From assembly GCA_020427145.1 (NCBI GenBank), contig JAGQOU010000078.1, positions 1 through 35,085 on the forward strand: a stretch of DNA of 35,085 nt, given 5' to 3'. Below are positions 1-8,731 of this stretch, piece after piece. This DNA is from Planctomycetales bacterium. Lineage in GTDB: Bacteria; Planctomycetota; Planctomycetia; Pirellulales; Lacipirellulaceae. Below the pieces are notes generated by a model. The model was given only the letters and a program-made list of their open reading frames with translations, made no database searches and was not told the origin of the DNA. Position 1 is the stretch's first letter; each line of letters begins with the position of its first letter. The position numbers and the translations under genes were made by a program.

Positions 1-189
1 GCCGCACGAACCGGACAAGTTGAGCAACTGACGGCAGCGGGCTGCGCGACGGAAGTTGCGCTGCTCCCCTCGAAGGCCAGGCGGCGGCGCGGTGCGGACT
101 CGGAACGGCGAGCCGAATATTTCAGACGGCGACGTGTTGGACAGGTGGCGCAAAGTACTCAGCAATTACGCATGGTGATACTTTCATGA
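1..189 (+). other. Open frame running in from the left edge, nature unclear
   Basis: Frame 1 is open from the first base to a TGA at 187-189 (62 codons). The translation is very rich in arginine and matches no family I recognise. Such frames are common by chance in DNA of this GC content, and frame 2 also closes early, at 28-30. It may be the tail of a gene cut by the window edge or non-coding IS-flanking DNA. I favour non-coding. Confidence 0.12.
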
Positions 190-301
190 TGTCATGAAAA
201 TCTCTGGCGCCCGGCGGCGTTGGCGCCTGCGTTTGTTGCAAGCTCCGAAATAGCTTAGGCGATCGACAAACGCCCGCCCCCCTGAGTTCGACTTTTGCAC
301 T

Positions 302-541
302 TTACGCCGCAGCCGTGAGCCTGTTTTCCAGGAATTGGTTGATTTTTCGCGACCCCGGTCCGCGGATGGCCAGTGATAGAAACTCTTGACGCACGCTCTG
401 CCACCGTAGCGTGGCGAGCATGTCCGCGAACGAGGGGTCGGCCTTGGACGCGTACCACGGTCAGTCGAGCAGTTGGACTTGTAGGCTCTGATCGAGGAAC
501 AAAGCAAACGGAATGCTGCCTGCGATTTGAGCATCCGTGAG
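302..541 (-). pseudogene. Transposase-like C-terminal remnant with in-frame stop
   Basis: Reading the minus strand, one frame gives a protein-like stretch that ends at a TAA (302-304) and is broken once by an in-frame TGA directly before a Pro-Trp-Tyr motif. The part after the stop contains PWYASKADPSFADML and LATLRWQSVRQEF, an aromatic and acidic pattern that resembles the C-termini of DDE-type transposases. The part before it reads QIAGSIPFALFLDQSLQVQLLD. One CGA-to-TGA change would explain the break. No start codon or catalytic core is present, so this is a relic. It overlaps the 5' part of the IS66-type tnpA frame on the other strand, which suggests that elements inserted into each other. 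The family assignment is tentative. Confidence 0.3.
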
Positions 542-787
542 TTATGCAAGAGTGAGCGAATTACGGTGTCGCAGTTCTACGCCTGCCGGCGAACGATTGC
601 CGAGCGTGGCGAAGCCGGTAGCTCCCGGCCTGTAATTGTGCCAGCCGTGGGGACCGAGGCGGCGCCACGTGACACGTCGATCGCATTGGAATTGGCTGCC
701 GGCTGCAAGGTGCGGTTCTCGGGGCCGCTGGCGACCGAGCAACCGGCGGACTTCGTCGTCGTTCAGCAATCGCGGTGCGGACGGTGA
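527..787 (+). CDS. IS66-family accessory protein TnpA-like, remnant
   Basis: The 86-residue product starts with TTG and has the N-terminal helix-turn-helix pattern of the IS66 accessory protein: an SIRELCKSERITVSQFYACRR stretch corresponds to the usual 'G-S-SFYxWRR' signature of this family. A basic linker and a beta-rich tail follow. In IS66 elements this small DNA-binding protein accompanies TnpB and the TnpC transposase. Its TGA (785-787) overlaps a GTG (784-786) that opens the TnpB-like frame, the usual translational coupling in these elements. The expected TnpC gene is missing, so the element cannot be complete. The N-terminus could extend about 15 codons upstream without a good start codon. 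Confidence 0.55.
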   Translation: MSIRELCKSERITVSQFYACRRTIAERGEAGSSRPVIVPAVGTEAAPRDTSIALELAAGCKVRFSGPLATEQPADFVVVQQSRCGR

Positions 788-956
788 TTGCCGCCGATCT
801 CGCCAACGTACAGGTGTGGGTGGCGACCACGCCGGTCGACATGCGTAGGTCGTTCGACGGACTTGCGGAGGTAGTCGGCAGCTTTCTGGGACACGACCCG
901 TTGTCGGGCGGCCTCGTCGTGTTTCACAACAAGGGCGGGCACGTCATCAAAATGTG
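784..956 (+). pseudogene. IS66-family TnpB, truncated at its 3' end
   Basis: The first ~55 codons match IS66 TnpB (Orf2) closely: VWVATTPVDMRRSFDGLAEVV is the family signature, followed by LGHDPLSGGLVVFHNKGGHVIK. The family then continues with a conserved tyrosine- and tryptophan-rich segment. Here the similarity stops after the lysine at about 951, and the frame runs on to 1056 through unrelated sequence that belongs to the end of the converging ABC-transporter gene. TnpB is normally about 115 residues. The junction at about 951-957 is therefore a deletion or insertion breakpoint. No TnpC follows. Confidence 0.65.
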
Positions 957-3331
957 TCAGCCGACGGGCCATGCGCTGCGTTCGACGGAGCTGGGGGCGC
1001 CCCAACGGGGCGCCTCGTTGTCGTCTTTGATCGCACTCTGTTTGCCGCTGGATTGAACTGAGAAGTTCCCCGGCCCGTGATGGGCATGAGGGCCCACGCA
1101 ATCATCCAGATGCCGACCGCCATGCCAGCCAAACAGGCGACCCCGTCCCACCAATACGCCTGTCCCTCGCCCGGCGGATTGGCGGCCGTCCGGACGGCCA
1201 TATCGCCCCACCGGGAGACGGTCAGATAGGACGCCCGCGCGGCCGGGGTCGTTTCCGCGGAATTCCACAAGAAATCGCGATAGGCTTCGACCACGGAGTC
1301 GCGCCCGTGGCCGCCGATCTCGACGCTGAACACGATCTGCGCGACCATCAACAAGGGAAGCAAAAACGCCGCTCGCGACGGCGCCCTGCCCGCGACAACC
1401 GAGATCAACAGACCCCAGCTCGCGCCCGCCAGGCTGGTCAGCACGAGGGCGGGCGCGGCGAGCATGGGGTCGGGGCCGCCATCCACCCACGGCGTTTCCC
1501 AAGGGACGGACCGCTGGAGCACCAACAACATCACCAACAGAACCAACGCCTGGACGACGGCGCCCATGCTGACGGTGACCCACTTCGCCGCCAAGTAGGC
1601 GCTGGGCGAGAGAAACGTGATTCGTTCGTGTTCAACGAAGTCGCGTTCTTCAGCGACGGCGAGATGCCCCACGCTCGCCCCGAGCCATGTACAACTCAGC
1701 ACGACCAAAAACCCTAGCAATGCCGGGTCATAGGGCGAGACCGCGGCCGTCAGCGCCGACGCAAAGACCGCTGGGAGCAGAAGCCACGGGAGCGCGATCC
1801 GGGAAAAGCAATCGCCAAGCAAGATGTCGGCATTCCGCTGCACGAGCGTGATCAACTGCCGACGCCATGGCGTGGGCGACCGAACGGGGCGTGCGTTCGG
1901 CGGGCAAGTCACGGGCGTGACATCGTAAATGGGCGAATCGTCGCCGTCGCGGGTCGTTGCGGTGACTTCCCACGCTTCGCGCGACGCCCTGTCCGCTGGC
2001 ACAAGTGAAATCGTCTGATCGTAGAGGTCGTCCGCCCCGCCATGGGTGACGACCAAGACGGTGGCGCCCCGGCGGGCGAGATTCCGCAGGGTTGTGACCA
2101 AACGACGTTCATGCGCGGTGTCCAATCCGCTGGCGGGTTCGTCGAGCACGAGCAGGTCGGGACGATGGACGATCTCGGCCGCCGTCTGCACGCGTCGCTC
2201 TTCGCCGCCGCTCAAGTCCTTGAGGCGGCGATCCCAACAATCGCCGGGGAGATCCATGTCGCGCAGCGCGTCGACGACGCGACTTGGCAGAGTTTTCTCG
2301 TCGAGTCCGCGGAGGAGCCCGGCATATTGGACGGCCTGCCGGGGCGTAAGTTGCCGCGGCAAGAGGGACTTCTGGGGGACGTAGCCGACGGCGGGGTCGT
2401 CAAGCGGTTGGCGGTCGCGGTCGAGAAAGTCGATTCTTCCCAGGTCGGGCTGCAACGAGCCTAGCAACGCCGAGACAAGCGTCGATTTGCCCGATCCGCT
2501 GGGCCCGCGCAGCGCCGTCAGGGCGCCGGCTGACAGCTTGAACGATGACGGGGCCAGACGGCCCGCGATCGCGATTTGCATGACCTCGACGACGGCCCCG
2601 CGAATGGCTTCGGCGGGATGCAGCGACCGTTGTTTTGCGTCGAACGTCCAGGCGTATCGGCCGATTTGTATCAGATCACCCTCCGCCAGCCGACGTGCAA
2701 GACAACACTCGCCGTTGACGAACACGGCGCCGTCTTGTACCAGAACATAGACGCTCCCCTCGCCGTGATCGCCCAAGTCCAGCGGCGAAATAAACATGCA
2801 ATGGCGCGGGGCGACGCTATCGTCGCCGACGTACAGATCGCAGCCGGAATGGCGCCCGGCTGACACCGTCTCGCGACCGGCCAAGGGCGTCTCGCGGACC
2901 GCGGTGCGAGAGATTGCCGGGCGACTGGCGTCCCCGTGAGGAAAAACGCATTCTCGTAGATGGAATCGGGACCGCCCCAACGAGAACCGGCCTGGCAGGG
3001 GCAGGCGCCCGCCGCTCTGGGCTGCGTCGACTTGGCATGCGCGGCCGTCCGCCACCCTCGTCAGGACGACTTTTCGTCCGTCATGGCTGGCGACATGGAC
3101 GGGACCGTCGCCGTAAAACATCCACTGCCGCTCAGGGCCGGCGCCCTCGCAGCGGATCGCCAGGACTACCTCGCGACTCGCCCAGTCGGCTAGTAGGGGA
3201 GCGGCTGCGACATGATTCCAAAAAGGTCTCAGGTCGGCCTGGCAATGCCAGCATGCGGCGCTTCGATCGCGGTTGACGGTCAGGCATGCCGGACAAGCCA
3301 GGACGTCGTTGGATGCAGCGGGCTGCGTCAT
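947..3331 (-). CDS. Zinc-ribbon/FHA/ABC-2 transporter fusion protein
   Basis: This 794-residue protein is an ABC half-transporter of ABCG-like layout (ATPase before membrane domain) with regulatory N-terminal domains. A two-CxxC zinc ribbon lies at residues 13-30, a beta-rich segment follows, and an FHA domain spans about 155-230 (GRHSGCD, then VFVNGE), which would bind phosphothreonine. The ATPase has Walker A GPSGSGKS (276-283), a Q-loop in VGYVPQ, signature LSGGEERR, Walker B LLVLDEP and H-loop VVTHG. About six membrane segments lie between ~510 and ~755. The ATG overlaps the preceding gene's TGA (ATGA, 3328-3331), which indicates translational coupling. The substrate is unknown. The last few codons read into the IS66 tnpB remnant, so the native C-terminus has been altered. 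Confidence 0.85.
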   Translation of the reverse strand: MTQPAASNDVLACPACLTVNRDRSAACWHCQADLRPFWNHVAAAPLLADWASREVVLAIRCEGAGPERQWMFYGDGPVHVASHDGRKVVLTRVADGRACQVDAAQSGGRLPLPGRFSLGRSRFHLRECVFPHGDASRPAISRTAVRETPLAGRETVSAGRHSGCDLYVGDDSVAPRHCMFISPLDLGDHGEGSVYVLVQDGAVFVNGECCLARRLAEGDLIQIGRYAWTFDAKQRSLHPAEAIRGAVVEVMQIAIAGRLAPSSFKLSAGALTALRGPSGSGKSTLVSALLGSLQPDLGRIDFLDRDRQPLDDPAVGYVPQKSLLPRQLTPRQAVQYAGLLRGLDEKTLPSRVVDALRDMDLPGDCWDRRLKDLSGGEERRVQTAAEIVHRPDLLVLDEPASGLDTAHERRLVTTLRNLARRGATVLVVTHGGADDLYDQTISLVPADRASREAWEVTATTRDGDDSPIYDVTPVTCPPNARPVRSPTPWRRQLITLVQRNADILLGDCFSRIALPWLLLPAVFASALTAAVSPYDPALLGFLVVLSCTWLGASVGHLAVAEERDFVEHERITFLSPSAYLAAKWVTVSMGAVVQALVLLVMLLVLQRSVPWETPWVDGGPDPMLAAPALVLTSLAGASWGLLISVVAGRAPSRAAFLLPLLMVAQIVFSVEIGGHGRDSVVEAYRDFLWNSAETTPAARASYLTVSRWGDMAVRTAANPPGEGQAYWWDGVACLAGMAVGIWMIAWALMPITGRGTSQFNPAANRVRSKTTTRRPVGAPPAPSNAAHGPSADTF
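996..1014. terminator. Perfect GC-rich hairpin at the end of the ABC gene
   Basis: GGCGCCCC (996-1003) and GGGGCGCC (1007-1014) form an 8-bp perfect stem with an AAC loop. It lies inside the last ~25 codons of the ABC-transporter frame, just before the IS66 remnant. It could be the original transcription terminator of this operon, now read as coding because the IS junction removed the native stop. There is no clear T-run on either side, so terminator function is uncertain. Confidence 0.3.
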
Positions 3332-4692
3332 GGCGCCGCCAGTCCGTCACTTGCTTCGACCAGTTGGGCTTCATAGTGACTCCGGACCGTGAGTTCGCGC
3401 ATCCCCTCGGTCTGAAACAGCAAGTGATCCTGCGACGCCCAACTCAGGTCGATCGTCCACTCGGCGTCCGCCGAGACGACGAGCAACTGCCGGACGTCGT
3501 ACCGGACCAAGCCGCTGAGCGGTCGCAGCACGCCGCGCCGCAGCTCCCCGTCGACTTCCGCGGCGACGCGCACCTCGCCGCCGGCCGGTTCGAACTCGTA
3601 CGGAGTCGTTTGACCACCGCGGCGGCGGAATTTTAGGCTGCCGTCGACCTGCACGTCGTATCGCAGACCGATCATCCGCACCAAATCGGCGGCCGCGATC
3701 TCACCCGTTTCATCCGGCTTGAGCGTCAGCAGATCCGCAACGGCGAAATCGAGCAGGAGGTTGCTGTTGCGGGCGAATGCGCGGAGGTCGTCCAGGGGGA
3801 CACGGTCGCCTTCCAGCAGTTCGACGTGGCGGACGCCGTAATCGACGTCGAGGGCCAGTTTGATGCGAGCGCCGTTCAGTTCGTCGATCCGCTGCACGAT
3901 CCGCGTCTCCAGTTTCGGCGCGACGTCGATGCCGCTCGCCTTCAGGCGGCGATAAAGGTTTGTGAAGATGCGCTCGCCGCCGGGATCGACGGCGTCGAGC
4001 GCCGCCCACGCGCGAATTGCGACATGGGATTTGGGGTGAACCAGCGCGGCCGAATTGGCGACCTCCCAAACTAACGCGAAGATTGGCGAATCAATCGGCG
4101 CCAACCGCACGCGCTCGTTGGCAACGACCAAGTCCTGTGACAACCTCTTCAAGTGCGATTCAGCGACCAAACGGCGACCATCATTCTCCAGAACGAGCGT
4201 TTCGATGATCGCGTCGCACTCGTAGGCGAAATAGGCGTCTACGACAAATCCCCAGTCCTGATTGCGTCCGCGGCCCGTGACGTCGCCGACGGCGACGCTG
4301 CCGACTCGGCGGCCGGGGGCGTAGTACCGCTGCAAGTCGCTTGCGGAGATCTCTGGCGGCGAATCCGCCTTAGCGACGTCATATACCTCACCGGCGATAG
4401 CCAGCGTACGTTCTCGGTAGTCGCGTGCGTTCCGTTGGGCCTCAGCGACGAACAGCGGATTGGCCTCGACGGCTTGCAGATCGTCCGCAAGCGACGTCCA
4501 GAGTTCGTGCGCACGGGGCCAGTCGCCGTCCTGCTGCGCGAGCTGTGCCGCTTGGCGATCCTCGACGAGACTCGCCGGATAGTCGGCCAGCGTTTCGTCG
4601 GCCGGAGGATCCGACGGCAAGAACAGAAAGACGACCGCTGCCACGGCCAGGACGACAACGAGAACGGTCAGAATCTTGGTTGATCCGTACAT
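3328..4692 (-). CDS. Membrane-anchored protein of unknown function
   Basis: I do not recognise this 454-residue protein. Residues 7-26 form one clear N-terminal membrane helix. The remainder is soluble, acidic and charged, so it is probably anchored in the inner membrane with the bulk outside the cytoplasm. No catalytic motif stands out. An early region (about 40-110) is helical with an alternating pattern such as AAQLAQQDGDWPRAHELW, which resembles TPR-type helices. The C-terminal third is beta-rich. A good Shine-Dalgarno sequence (TTGAGGAAATGAG) precedes the ATG. The gene lies 40 bp after the pseudokinase gene and overlaps the FHA/ABC gene by 4 bp, so it probably acts with both, perhaps as a periplasmic component of the transporter. 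That role is inference. Confidence 0.7.
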   Translation of the reverse strand: MYGSTKILTVLVVVLAVAAVVFLFLPSDPPADETLADYPASLVEDRQAAQLAQQDGDWPRAHELWTSLADDLQAVEANPLFVAEAQRNARDYRERTLAIAGEVYDVAKADSPPEISASDLQRYYAPGRRVGSVAVGDVTGRGRNQDWGFVVDAYFAYECDAIIETLVLENDGRRLVAESHLKRLSQDLVVANERVRLAPIDSPIFALVWEVANSAALVHPKSHVAIRAWAALDAVDPGGERIFTNLYRRLKASGIDVAPKLETRIVQRIDELNGARIKLALDVDYGVRHVELLEGDRVPLDDLRAFARNSNLLLDFAVADLLTLKPDETGEIAAADLVRMIGLRYDVQVDGSLKFRRRGGQTTPYEFEPAGGEVRVAAEVDGELRRGVLRPLSGLVRYDVRQLLVVSADAEWTIDLSWASQDHLLFQTEGMRELTVRSHYEAQLVEASDGLAAP

Positions 4693-4732
4693 CTCATTTC
4701 CTCAAGAAAAGGACCTGCAACAGCTAGCGGAG

Positions 4733-6415
4733 TTACTTGGACAGAATTGGCTTAAACCACTCGCGCGGCGGCCCCGGACAATCGACGACTTCGCCCGTGA
4801 GGACGGTCTTTCCGTCGGACCCCTCCAGTTGCTGGAGCGACTTGTGAAATAGCCACAGAGCCAGCGGGCCTGCGAACGTCTTTTCGATCAGGTTTTCGTT
4901 GTAGGTATAGCCGTTTTCCTCAAGCAATACCGCGATGGACTGGCCGGCCTGCCAAGACACTTCAAATGACGGCGGCGTCTCATAATTGTCGTTCGCCTTA
5001 AGCTCATTTTCCCAGACCTGCCACTCGTCGCCGATGCGAATCGACAAGAGGTAATCGACGTACTTGCCTTGCAACGACGAGACGTCGATGTGATAGGCCG
5101 TCGTGCCCTCGAAGGCGCCCACCCATTCGCGAATCTTCTGGAGTTGTTCCGATTGTGTTTCGCGGTCGGCGAGGCTCGATTCGGCCTTTATCAACAGGCC
5201 TTCGCGATCCAGAGACTCATCCTCCAGCAGGTTTCTTAGCAGGCTGGCGGCGAAATGCGTGACCCTCTCTTCGTCCACGCCGTCATCTGCCAGGGATTCC
5301 CGTTCGCTACCACGCGTGCATTCCACGAGATTGCGCGTGCACTCCTCAAGTTCAAGCGTTCTCTGACCCAATTTGGCCTCTGCATCATCGCGCTGCTGCA
5401 TCGTGGTCGTCAGCTGGCGCTGCAATCCGTTCGACGTTCGCGAACCCCGCCTTCCCCATACCGCCAGAGCCGCCAGGAGGATCAAAGCAACGAACGCCGC
5501 CGTCCACCACGGCTTCTGCGAGGTACTCGCCTTGCGCCAATCCTGCAGCGCTCCGATTGCATCGACGTGCGACGTTGCGCCGCGCGGCGTGATAAGGCCG
5601 GTCACGAATCCTCCCGCCTGACTCAGCCATGACCCGTGTGATTCGCCGTCTTCGTTCTGCAGGAGATCGCGCACGAACCACCGCAGCCGCCGACCCCCAA
5701 TGGCTTTGATCCGCCCCTTCGCGTCCGCGTCAGCGACCGCCTGGCGTCCACCAGCCAGGCAGCACGTCAACAGCCCCAGCCGTCGCAAGTCCTGTTGCTT
5801 CGCCGAGAGCCTTTGGCGCATCCCGCCGTTCTGGCAGGCGGCGGATAGAGTGCGTTCGTCGCGCCGCAGCGCCGTCCCGGCGCTCCACGCCTCGACCGGC
5901 AGCGTCGCCGCGTGCAGCCACCGAAGGGTCTCGGGGCTCCCGGCATCGTCCCCGGACGTCAGCACGTCCGGCAACTCGAACGGACCGAGCGTCAGGTCCG
6001 CCGCATGCAATTCCGCCAGACCGCCCAATAGCTGTTCGAACCAGTCGGCGAGCCGTGCCCTCGCGTCCGGGTGACCATTATGTTCATTGACAAAGTCGGC
6101 GAGCCGGCTCCCTTGGGCGAGACTGATCGCGCGGACGTCGCCCTGGGCAGTTTCCACCTGCAGCGGAGGCACGACATGCCGCCAGTCGCGCCCGGCGAGC
6201 CGTTTCGCCCGCTCAAGGATTTGCTCCGCTACCAAGTCCCGCGCATCAGCTTCCACGGCGTCGAGTTTGACCTCTTCGCACAGGCAAGGGTGCGGCACGC
6301 CGTCAGCGGGACTGACCCACTCCCCCCGATACTCGTAGCCAAACGGCGCCGTGCGCCGGCTTTTGGCGTCGATCTTCGCCAGCGCTGTTTGGCGTGCTTC
6401 GGGGTCGGTCGTCAT
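4733..6415 (-). CDS. Membrane-anchored kinase-like (pseudokinase) protein
   Basis: In this 560-residue protein, residues ~25-250 look like a degenerate Ser/Thr-kinase fold. QLLGGLAELHAADLTLGPFELPDVL occupies the place of the catalytic loop but lacks HRD and the paired Asn, and DLRRLGLLTCCLAGGR resembles the alpha-F helix (D-x-x-S-x-G). No DFG or glycine-rich loop is visible, so catalysis is unlikely. A membrane helix at ~303-321 is followed by a charged coiled coil (~327-375) and a C-terminal domain of unknown type (~380-560). The topology implies a cytoplasmic kinase-like domain and an external C-terminus. Its ATG overlaps the hydrolase stop codon by 4 bp (6412-6415). The downstream FHA-ABC protein is a plausible partner for a kinase-like signalling module, although a pseudokinase would not itself create phosphothreonine. 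Confidence 0.6.
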   Translation of the reverse strand: MTTDPEARQTALAKIDAKSRRTAPFGYEYRGEWVSPADGVPHPCLCEEVKLDAVEADARDLVAEQILERAKRLAGRDWRHVVPPLQVETAQGDVRAISLAQGSRLADFVNEHNGHPDARARLADWFEQLLGGLAELHAADLTLGPFELPDVLTSGDDAGSPETLRWLHAATLPVEAWSAGTALRRDERTLSAACQNGGMRQRLSAKQQDLRRLGLLTCCLAGGRQAVADADAKGRIKAIGGRRLRWFVRDLLQNEDGESHGSWLSQAGGFVTGLITPRGATSHVDAIGALQDWRKASTSQKPWWTAAFVALILLAALAVWGRRGSRTSNGLQRQLTTTMQQRDDAEAKLGQRTLELEECTRNLVECTRGSERESLADDGVDEERVTHFAASLLRNLLEDESLDREGLLIKAESSLADRETQSEQLQKIREWVGAFEGTTAYHIDVSSLQGKYVDYLLSIRIGDEWQVWENELKANDNYETPPSFEVSWQAGQSIAVLLEENGYTYNENLIEKTFAGPLALWLFHKSLQQLEGSDGKTVLTGEVVDCPGPPREWFKPILSK

Positions 6416-7707
6416 GGCGAAATCTCTCGTTCGTCTTGGTCAAGCGATGAAAAGACTTCCTGAAGCCAACGAAACGCCTCGTGGCGAGCCGGATCGTCGC
6501 TAGGCAACGCCAGCAATTCGCGATGATTCACGGAAAACTCGCACACGCTCGTCGCGTCGGCCGGCAAGGCGCTGGCGACCGCCACCGCCCCGTCCCCAAG
6601 ACCGGCGGTCATTTCGTCGGACAGGAGCGCGTGTTGCAAGCTCGCCCAGGCCGCGGAGGGGCGGGCGCGGCTGAGGCGGTTCATTTCGCTGCGCAACTCG
6701 GCGCGTAGCGACGCGGATAGGAACGGACGCGTTCCGGCGGCCGCGAACAGGGGGACGCCGGCCGGGAGGGGGCGCGCTGCGAGGTCCCGCAAAAACGGAC
6801 TGCCGGGTTGCAACTCGTCCGCCGCTTCCCCCAGACCGTCGATGGCGGCGCCGCGAAACGCGCCGCCCTGAGGCAGCGTCTGGGCGGCGAGTTCTAACAA
6901 GTCGGCGTATTCTGCCAGGGCAGAACCGGCATGGGGCGTCCCCAACGTTGCCACTGCCTTGACGCACTCGGGCGGGCTAGGCGGGTTCGTTGCCACGTAG
7001 CGCGCGATCAAGCCGCCCATGCTGTGGCCCACCAGCGCGACGCGAAGGCCCGGCTCGGATCGCTCCCAAGCCGTCAGCTCAGCGCGGAGGCGGTCCCCCG
7101 CGATCGCCAGCGGTCCGTCGTTGGGGTAGTCAAACCGTGCGAGCGGGACGCCCGCCGAACGACACGCCATCGCAAACCGGTCCCCATCGGCCGACACGGC
7201 TTCCAGTCCCGGCACGAGGACCCAGACCAGCAATCCGGCAGGTCGGCCGCTGGGCGGACGGTGCAGGCGGTACAGTTCGGACGGGAGTTCGGCAGGCAGG
7301 CCGATCCAGCGGCGAACTAGTCGGCGGGCGCGCGCTCGGGTGCGGGGATCGTCGGGGTCGTCGAACCGCAGCGTGATCCGATCGTGTGCAAAGTCAGCGT
7401 CAACCAATCCGGCTTCGCGGACCGCAAGAATCGCCAGGCGCTCGGCCGGCGCCAGTCGCCGCCGGGGCCCTGCGTCATTTTCAGGAGGCGGTTGATCGCC
7501 GATCGCACGAGCGAAATCGGCGCGGACTTGCTCCGGCGAGTAGGACCCGTTGGAATCGATCTCGATCGTCAGTTCGAGTTGCGCTCGATCCCGTCTGGCG
7601 TCGTTGGCGGCGCTCGATTGCGCCGGCGAACGGGGCGCGGCGGCGCAACAGATCGCGCCGACGAGCACAATGAGCATCTGGGCGGAAAAGCGATATCGGG
7701 TCGTCAC
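6412..7707 (-). CDS. Exported alpha/beta hydrolase (lipase/esterase type)
   Basis: This 431-residue protein has a hydrophobic export signal near residues 10-27. The lipase nucleophile elbow GHSMGG lies at 227-232 (Ser229), and an LVPG segment at 164-167 fits the oxyanion-hole strand. Asp372 (in LGDGAVAV) and His395 (in NHRELL) are in the right order to complete a Ser-Asp-His triad. The fold resembles triacylglycerol lipases and PGAP1-like esterases. I start it at GTG 7707 because the signal peptide follows directly. The frame stays open up to an ATG at 7899, but that extra part is arginine- and cysteine-rich and contains a hairpin, so it looks untranslated. It is the first gene of the four-gene operon and is coupled to the pseudokinase gene by an ATGA overlap. 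Its substrate is unknown. Confidence 0.75.
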   Translation of the reverse strand: MTTRYRFSAQMLIVLVGAICCAAAPRSPAQSSAANDARRDRAQLELTIEIDSNGSYSPEQVRADFARAIGDQPPPENDAGPRRRLAPAERLAILAVREAGLVDADFAHDRITLRFDDPDDPRTRARARRLVRRWIGLPAELPSELYRLHRPPSGRPAGLLVWVLVPGLEAVSADGDRFAMACRSAGVPLARFDYPNDGPLAIAGDRLRAELTAWERSEPGLRVALVGHSMGGLIARYVATNPPSPPECVKAVATLGTPHAGSALAEYADLLELAAQTLPQGGAFRGAAIDGLGEAADELQPGSPFLRDLAARPLPAGVPLFAAAGTRPFLSASLRAELRSEMNRLSRARPSAAWASLQHALLSDEMTAGLGDGAVAVASALPADATSVCEFSVNHRELLALPSDDPARHEAFRWLQEVFSSLDQDEREISP

Positions 7708-7801
7708 AATTCCCAGTTCCCGAACGAAAAGAGGAGCGCCGAAACCAAGACCGCTCCCGACGCGCCTGCAACAGCGCACAGCAGAACAGCACAAGGCCCG
7801 A

Positions 7802-7819
7802 CGCTCCCGTTCGGGAGCG
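7802..7819. repeat. Hairpin in leader of hydrolase operon
   Basis: CGCTCCC (7802-7808) pairs perfectly with GGGAGCG (7813-7819) around a GTTC loop, about 95 bp upstream of the hydrolase GTG. A further imperfect copy of the arm (CCGCTCCCGAC) lies at about 7750-7760. It may be a 5' leader structure or a REP-like element. Function is not established. Confidence 0.35.
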
Positions 7820-7888
7820 CGGTCCAAGTACTGCCTCTGCTGTCGTGAGCCCAAGGGCCCGGTGTTGCAGTTTGTCGAGAAGCAGAAC

Positions 7889-7906
7889 TTGACGCACACG
7901 CGTCAA
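7889..7906. promoter_or_regulatory. Operator-like palindrome upstream of hydrolase operon
   Basis: TTGACG (7889-7894) and CGTCAA (7901-7906) form a 6-bp inverted repeat with a 6-bp spacer, next to an AT-rich patch that is unusual here. It lies about 180 bp upstream of the hydrolase start. It has the size of a dimeric regulator site, but no regulator gene is nearby and no convincing promoter could be placed with it. Confidence 0.2.
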
Positions 7907-8504
7907 TTCAAATTGTCATATCGTCCGCGAGGGACTTTCGGTTATTTCATGGCGGCATCCGTTTTGTGATTGGCGTTAGCGAGGCGCAATTGCACCTGCC
8001 GCATTAGTCTACATCCTGGGCGATCCTCGGACAATTCGCCGCATGGTGCGGACGTCGATGGTCGTAGCAGGGCTCCGGTCCGTATCGCGAACCGCGGCAG
8101 GCAACCCAGGTGACGTCTCGGGCGACCCGATCCCACGGGCCAATCTCCTGCCTCGGTTGAGTTTGTCGGGCCGCTGGATCAGGACGCTGGCGTCGACGAC
8201 CTAGTTTTCCGCCTCAGGTCGAACTGCTGCGCGCCCACTGTCTCTCAATCTCTCAATCGCCCTCGCGTTTCGTCGATCGGCCCCCAATTCAGCGTCGCCA
8301 TTCGCAGTCATCGCATGCGGACCTCGGCGCCGCCACGATTCTTCGCCGCCTTGCTGCCGATCGTGGAGATGGAATTTCCGCCCTGACGTCCTCTCGCTCT
8401 CGCATGGCGCTCCGTCCCGCCGATCGTGAAGACGCCCGCGCTGCGGCCGCGCGAATTGCGTGCCAGCTGGCGTCACGCCTCATTTTGCGTCCTGGCGGAC
8501 CCTG

Positions 8505-8714
8505 GCGGCCAATACCGATATCGTCGAAACCGATCCAATGCACGCTGTCCCAGTCCAAGCCAATCAACTCCGGTGCGCTCTTCACGATGCCGCAGGCTTG
8601 GATCACTCCGATGGCGAAGGCGTCGAACAGCAGCGTGAAACGCAAGTGTTTGCCCGCCCAGAGGACGCTGGTCGTCTTCGCGCCGCACGCCTTGCAGTTG
8701 GCTCGCGCAACCAT
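8505..8714 (-). pseudogene. ISL3-family transposase fragment
   Basis: About 70 codons match the N-terminal third of ISL3 transposases: a zinc-knuckle half (CKACGAKT), then VLWAGKHLRFTLLF in place of the usual 'VPWAxGKxRxT', a helix-turn-helix region, LDWDSVHWI in place of 'xSWDTVxRAV', and FDDIGIGRQ in place of the first catalytic 'IGVDEIxWRRG' motif. The sequence then loses similarity, and the rest of the catalytic domain is missing. No start or terminal repeats are visible. It directly abuts the tail of another broken gene at 8732. Confidence 0.5.
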
Positions 8715-8731
8715 CCAGCGTCAAGAACGAC

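Larger units (their letters stand above)
7708..8500. other. Region without a supportable gene
   Basis: Between the hydrolase start and the ISL3 fragment I see no intact gene. Short frames on both strands look protein-like for 40-60 codons, for example a minus-strand stretch at about 8020-8210, but none has a start, a ribosome-binding site or a recognisable motif. It holds the 5' leader of the hydrolase operon, two small inverted repeats, and probably decayed sequence. Confidence 0.4.

Noticed and set aside
7708..7899. N-terminal extension of the hydrolase to ATG 7899
   Set aside because: The extension is rich in Cys and Arg, crosses a hairpin, and would bury the signal peptide 65 residues inside the protein.
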